Shown here in pieces: positions 1 to 64,000 of a stretch of 64,000 bases of DNA (position 1 is the first letter of the stretch; each line of letters opens with the position of its first letter). Position numbers and translations under genes: made by a program. This DNA is from Arion vulgaris (taxonomy: Eukaryota; Mollusca; Gastropoda; Stylommatophora; Arionidae). Location: NCBI GenBank assembly GCA_020796225.1, contig CM036753.1, positions 75,280,865 to 75,344,864 of the forward strand, in the 5' to 3' direction. The notes beneath the pieces are model-generated. The model was given only the letters and a program-made list of their open reading frames with translations, did no database searches and was not told the origin of the DNA.

Positions 1-30
1 ATTAATTTCTGGTATTTGCTTCTAACTGTT

Positions 31-100
31 CTTCTCTGCCTTTTGGCTAAGATCAAAGTGTAGTATCTGTATCACTTGATATCTGTCACGTGGCCCATTA
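31..100 (+). repeat. U2 snRNA-like 5' fragment
   Basis: Bases 31-69 closely match the conserved 5' end of U2 snRNA: cttctctgccttttggctaa, then gatcaaagtgtagtatctg, which includes the branch-point-recognition GTAGTA. Beyond about 70 the match fades. The Sm site and the 3' stem-loops are not seen. Most likely a truncated U2 pseudogene or a U2-derived SINE head inside an intron. Confidence 0.6.
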
Positions 101-684
101 TGTGGGTTCACAAAGTTATCAGCTTGTGTTACAGAACTGGTGCCCACTTGATCGAAGGTCGAGAGCCTTCATTAAATGCCACATGGCTACCCTTGTACAA
201 AACTAGGAGTGCCATCGATCGAAGGATTGATGGGGCTTGATAGTTTATAAACGTTTTCACGTTCCGTTGTATGGGGTCCACCTGGTATGGCACATCTGGG
301 ACGGCCCCATAAAAAAAAAATTATAACTTTACAGTTAGCCCTAGCAAGTAATTTTCTCTGTAATTTTTTTTTGTCCTTGGTCATCAGCTGAAACAGTTAT
401 GAGCCATCATGCCTTGAAACAGTTATAATCCATCATTGAATAGGGTATTAACAATAGGGTATTAACAAACTATTTCATTTTTTATTGATTTGTTAACATT
501 TTTTATGGTGTCCCAGGCCTGACTAGTTCATCGTTTTCATTGCAGCCACCAAAGTTCTCCATCAAGTGGTCGTTGGTTAATCCCTCTATTTCATCTTCCC
601 TCTAGGGTTCATAGCATGGCAGTTTTGGTAATGATCTCAGGATTTCTTTTGACAACATGGCTAGTCCATTTATAGTTTTGATTG

Positions 685-845
685 ATAGGATGATCATCAT
701 TGCACATTGGTGGGTTACCATGTGTGCTCCCATCTCTTTCTTAAACAGGAAGATCTCAGTGGCAGGGAACAAGCTGTATAGCACCGGTGAGGGTTCCTGA
801 TGTAATGTAGAAGATGATGAAAATATTTTGTAGGAATTTTATTTA
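685..845 (-). repeat. Dispersed SINE-like repeat (3' part)
   Basis: On the minus strand this shares a stretch with 54940-55040: agatcttcctgtttaagaaa and the following cacacatggtaaccc block. Copies also occur near 1570-1660 and 41475-41545. Confidence 0.5.
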
Positions 846-879
846 TTAATCTTTCTACTGAATTTATAGTTTATAATTG

Positions 880-1130
880 TTATTTAAATGTCATATTTTT
901 CCGTTTTCTCATATATATTTTTCATAAAGCACTTATATATTTTCCCGCTGCCTTGTTTAAGTGTCCATGCTCCACACCCATATGTTGCCACTGGGAATAT
1001 GCATGTTCTTAGTATTCTAATCTTTGTTTTCCTATCAATTTCATGCCATACTGTTTTTAGTTTTGAAAGGCCATGTTTGTTCTTCTCTTAAATTCTTTCA
1101 TCCCATTTCCATCTATCAATAACTACATAT
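880..1130 (-). mobile_element. Non-LTR retrotransposon remnant
   Basis: The minus-strand translation contains T-K-I-R-I-L-R-T-C-I-F-P-V-A-T-Y-G, a conserved post-RT block of many LINEs. The same block is found at 47110-47170. Frames are broken. Confidence 0.55.
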
Positions 1131-1186
1131 TAAATTATTATAACTTGCATTGATGAAAATTAAAATTGTGTTTTTTATGTTTACAG

Positions 1187-61464
<60,278 letters not shown>

Positions 61465-61924
61465 CAACCTATTTGAGAAAGATGCCATGTTTATGATCTA
61501 TTATTTCTTGTTTATTTATCTCTCATTTGCTTGTCCATTCTTTTGTGATATTGAGCTTCTTTCATGTGATTCATTATTCCATCTGTGCATCATATAGTAA
61601 TATCTATGCAAAGTATGTACAGTTTGATAACTTTTGTAATAATATTAAGTATAGTTTATTAAAAGTATTCTGTATTATCAAGAGCAACTTAAGATTAGAT
61701 CAGAATAGTATCCTGCATCTGTTCGATTTTGTGGCCTATGCAGGTTTTGATATATTTATGTTGATAGATTATACTCATAATAATTATCAAAGTGGATAAA
61801 CAACTCTACTTGCTCAAAACATGTCATCTTCACATTCAATAGTAGTGCATTACAATATTTTATTTGTCATCTCATTATCTCAATTAGGGCTTCATTAATA
61901 TGTCTCTTCATAATGATATCTTGC

Positions 61925-62310
61925 AGCCTCTGTCACAGTCAATCAAGTGACATGCCTGCCGCATAGACGATCATGTCTCTCCACAACTCTCTCTGCTTGA
62001 TGCATGTAATCAGTTCTGATGTTGATCTTGTGTCGAACCATGATGTCAGACCATCCAACATCTTCTCCCTCTGTCTGTCTTCCACGATCTCTCCTTCCCT
62101 GAATTTTACCTGTTGTCACCAAATGTTTTAAACCTTCTCTTTGCATTATATGCCCGAAGAACCTTGATTGCTGGATTTTTATTCTTTCAATAAGGTTTCT
62201 TAGTGTGCAGGCCTGATTTAAAACCTCCTGTTTTATCTATGCAGTCCATAATTCAGCATTCTTCTGAAAACTACATTCTCTTCAATGATCGTATCGATTG
62301 TCCATCCAAT
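61925..62310 (-). mobile_element. Non-LTR retrotransposon 3' end
   Basis: Minus strand: R-E-G-L-K-H-L-V-T-T-G-K-I-Q, and upstream on that strand D-T-I-D-T-I-I-E-E-N. Same family as 8105-8515. Confidence 0.68.
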
Positions 62311-62404
62311 GCAAGTTATAAATTACCAACATTGTTATTTGTATCTCAGCAGTGGCATGTCTCAAGGTCAATGTTGTTCATCCACCCCTGAAAGCTCTGT
62401 CTCT

Positions 62405-62615
62405 TGCAAGTTCTCCCACCTCCTCCAGTGTCATGTTCAAGGTCATGTGCAAGTTCTCCCACCTCCTCCAGTGTCATGTTCAAGGTCATGTGCAAGTTCT
62501 CCCACCTCCTCCAGTGTCATGTTCAAGGTCATGTGCAAGTTCTCCCACCTCCTCCAGTGTCATGTTCAAGGTCATGTGCAAGTTCTCCCACCTCCTCCAG
62601 TGTCATGTTCAAGGT
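62405..62615 (-). repeat. 43-bp minisatellite derived from LINE coding sequence
   Basis: About 4.8 near-perfect copies of a 43-bp unit containing ttctcccacctcctccagtg. On the minus strand one unit reads L-N-M-T-L-E-E-V-G-E-L-A-H-D and is preceded by P-R-R-W-W-Q-Q-D-I-K-E-T, a LINE C-terminal sequence. 43 is not a multiple of 3, so the open frames crossing it are accidental. Confidence 0.9.
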
Positions 62616-63700
62616 TTCTTTGATGTCCTGCTGCCACCATCGTCTTGGGGGATGCCCTGCCTTCTACTGCAGGAACCATGCCTTCCATTATCGTTCTCTC
62701 CAAAAATGTAATCTTCGGAACATGATATTTGTGAGCCAATGATCCTCCTCAACATGCAGATCTTGTAAGATGTCTTTATTTTAGTATGTTACTTCTTATA
62801 GTTTGTAATATCAAATGGCACTGTTGTTGATGTTTATTATTTCCATACCACATATGTTATTGAGATCTGATCTTTACCTCTGATGTCAGAGAAGTCATGC
62901 CTGTATGTCGAGGGAATCTGATAATAAGAAAAGCATGCATTCATGCAAAAATCAGTGAAGTATCATACCAGGTGCCCTGACTATGCCTGAATTCATAGCT
63001 GGCGAACGCAAGAAGAAGTAGATCTGATCTCAATTGTTTTATACACCAGAATTTTGTAACATAAAACTAGTTAAACACAGACAAGCATGATGGTGCTGTC
63101 CGCAAAGTAGGGAGAGAAGATACATAAACCAACATCACTTGGATACCATGAGATGATCATTGCACTGCAGGGTGGAACATATATAAACTTATCCAATATT
63201 TGAGGATGTTCACAAGAAGAACTGAACTATCACGCTCATGCCTGTGATACTCACTGGAATACTATGCAAATGAAAACTATTCCTACTTTTTATTTCTCTA
63301 TTTATAGTTTTGTTAAAAATTGGAAGATTGTTGTACAAAACAAAAGATAGTGCTCTTCATTCAGAATTTTTCTTTAGTGAATATTCAGTTCATTGTACAT
63401 TTGGAGATATTCTGATAGTTTATCAGTCATTGCTACATAAATAGTTGGAAGTTAGGAACTATAAACATCCACCATAGTGTTTTGATCTACATTTAAAGTT
63501 GCAGTCAAGTGTCAAGATAATTTGCCAGTTTCAAGTGTCAAAATATTGTAAATAAATATCAAGAAATATTAATATTTAAAAATAATTCAGTGTTTATTTC
63601 TGAAAGCAGTTTTAATATTATTTTTATTATATTCAAAATAAAATCTCATTCAGTATGGTGTTTTTACATAACTGTTTTTTTCTACTACTTAGCTGCTGTT

Positions 63701-64000
63701 AAAGCACTTTTTAAAATAAGTGTTATATTGCAAGCAATGTGTTCCATGATTCTTTGATGCTTTTCACGATCCTATTGGGGAACAGGACTGGCTCTGTTAA
63801 TGTGCGGTTTTGTTGATTGCATACTTAAAGATCTTTGCTGGTTTTTTTATCTGTGGAATATATAACACTTTACTTGATGTAATTTTAATAAGCTATCAGT
63901 ATTTTTTATAATGTTGGACACACCTTGAGAAGAAATAATCAAAGAATATCAGAACAGACATTGAAGTAGGATGCAAAGGGTTCAAGAAAGAGAGGACAAC
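63701..64000. other. Downstream flank, nothing recognised
   Basis: No coding, RNA or repeat signal recognised in this last stretch. Confidence 0.4.

Larger units (their letters stand above)
61465..63700 (+). other. 3' UTR and downstream flank
   Basis: AT-rich sequence after the fibrillin stop. Candidate poly(A) signals are ATTAAA at 61658-61663 and, much further on, AATAAA at 63551-63556 and 63637-63642. The first would precede the LINE remnant that begins near 61925. Which one is used cannot be told from sequence. Confidence 0.4.

Noticed and set aside
31..100. Functional U2 snRNA gene
   Set aside because: Match ends after the 5' domain. No Sm site, no 3' stem-loops, no upstream PSE-like element recognisable.
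62285..62742. Three overlapping frames of 112-119 codons with Cys/Ser/Pro-rich repeats
   Set aside because: All arise from the same 43-bp tandem repeat read in three frames. No start context or splice signals, and the repeat derives from a LINE on the other strand.

Overview
The window is AT-rich animal nuclear DNA. It holds the 3' part of one very large multi-exon gene on the + strand, a fibrillin. I place 40 coding exons between 1187 and 61464. All have GT donors and AG acceptors, and nearly every exon encodes one extracellular domain in phase 1-1. The predicted domain order is 8 calcium-binding EGF domains (cbEGF), TB, 2 cbEGF, TB, 7 cbEGF, TB, 5 cbEGF, TB, 7 cbEGF, then a unique C-terminal region with a furin-type R-R-K-R/S site and an asprosin-like end. 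This matches vertebrate fibrillin from cbEGF15 to the C-terminus, domain for domain. About 1,716 residues are encoded here. The 5' part of the gene lies upstream of the window.

Layout: 1-1186 intron; 1187-11614 cbEGF15-22; 12629-13853 TB4; 14057-15938 cbEGF23-24; 17458-19533 TB5; 20778-31375 cbEGF25-31; 31969-33204 TB6; 33972-39389 cbEGF32-36; 41203-42438 TB7; 43234-53609 cbEGF37-43; 55279-61464 C-terminal region. The rest of the window is 3' UTR or flank. The first exon in the window has a 1-bp frameshift relative to its expected frame.

The introns (roughly 0.2-4 kb) are full of decayed mobile elements. These include 3' ends of several non-LTR retrotransposon families, some with RNase H remnants, and tRNA-derived SINEs. 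A Penelope-like element with inverted arms and a GIY-YIG endonuclease remnant has duplicated the exon-28 splice donor. There are also several TTAA-flanked DNA elements (piggyBac-like), including two inverted 1.1-kb copies 31 kb apart. Minisatellites of 36 bp and 43 bp, and a degenerate ~45-bp array that runs into the last splice acceptor, add local repeat structure. I see no second host gene, no functional tRNA or rRNA, and nothing bacterial.

Host: an invertebrate with a single vertebrate-like fibrillin, long AT-rich introns and Penelope, piggyBac-like and RTE/R1-type elements. A chelicerate such as a horseshoe crab would fit, but this is a guess from general character, not from a diagnostic sequence.
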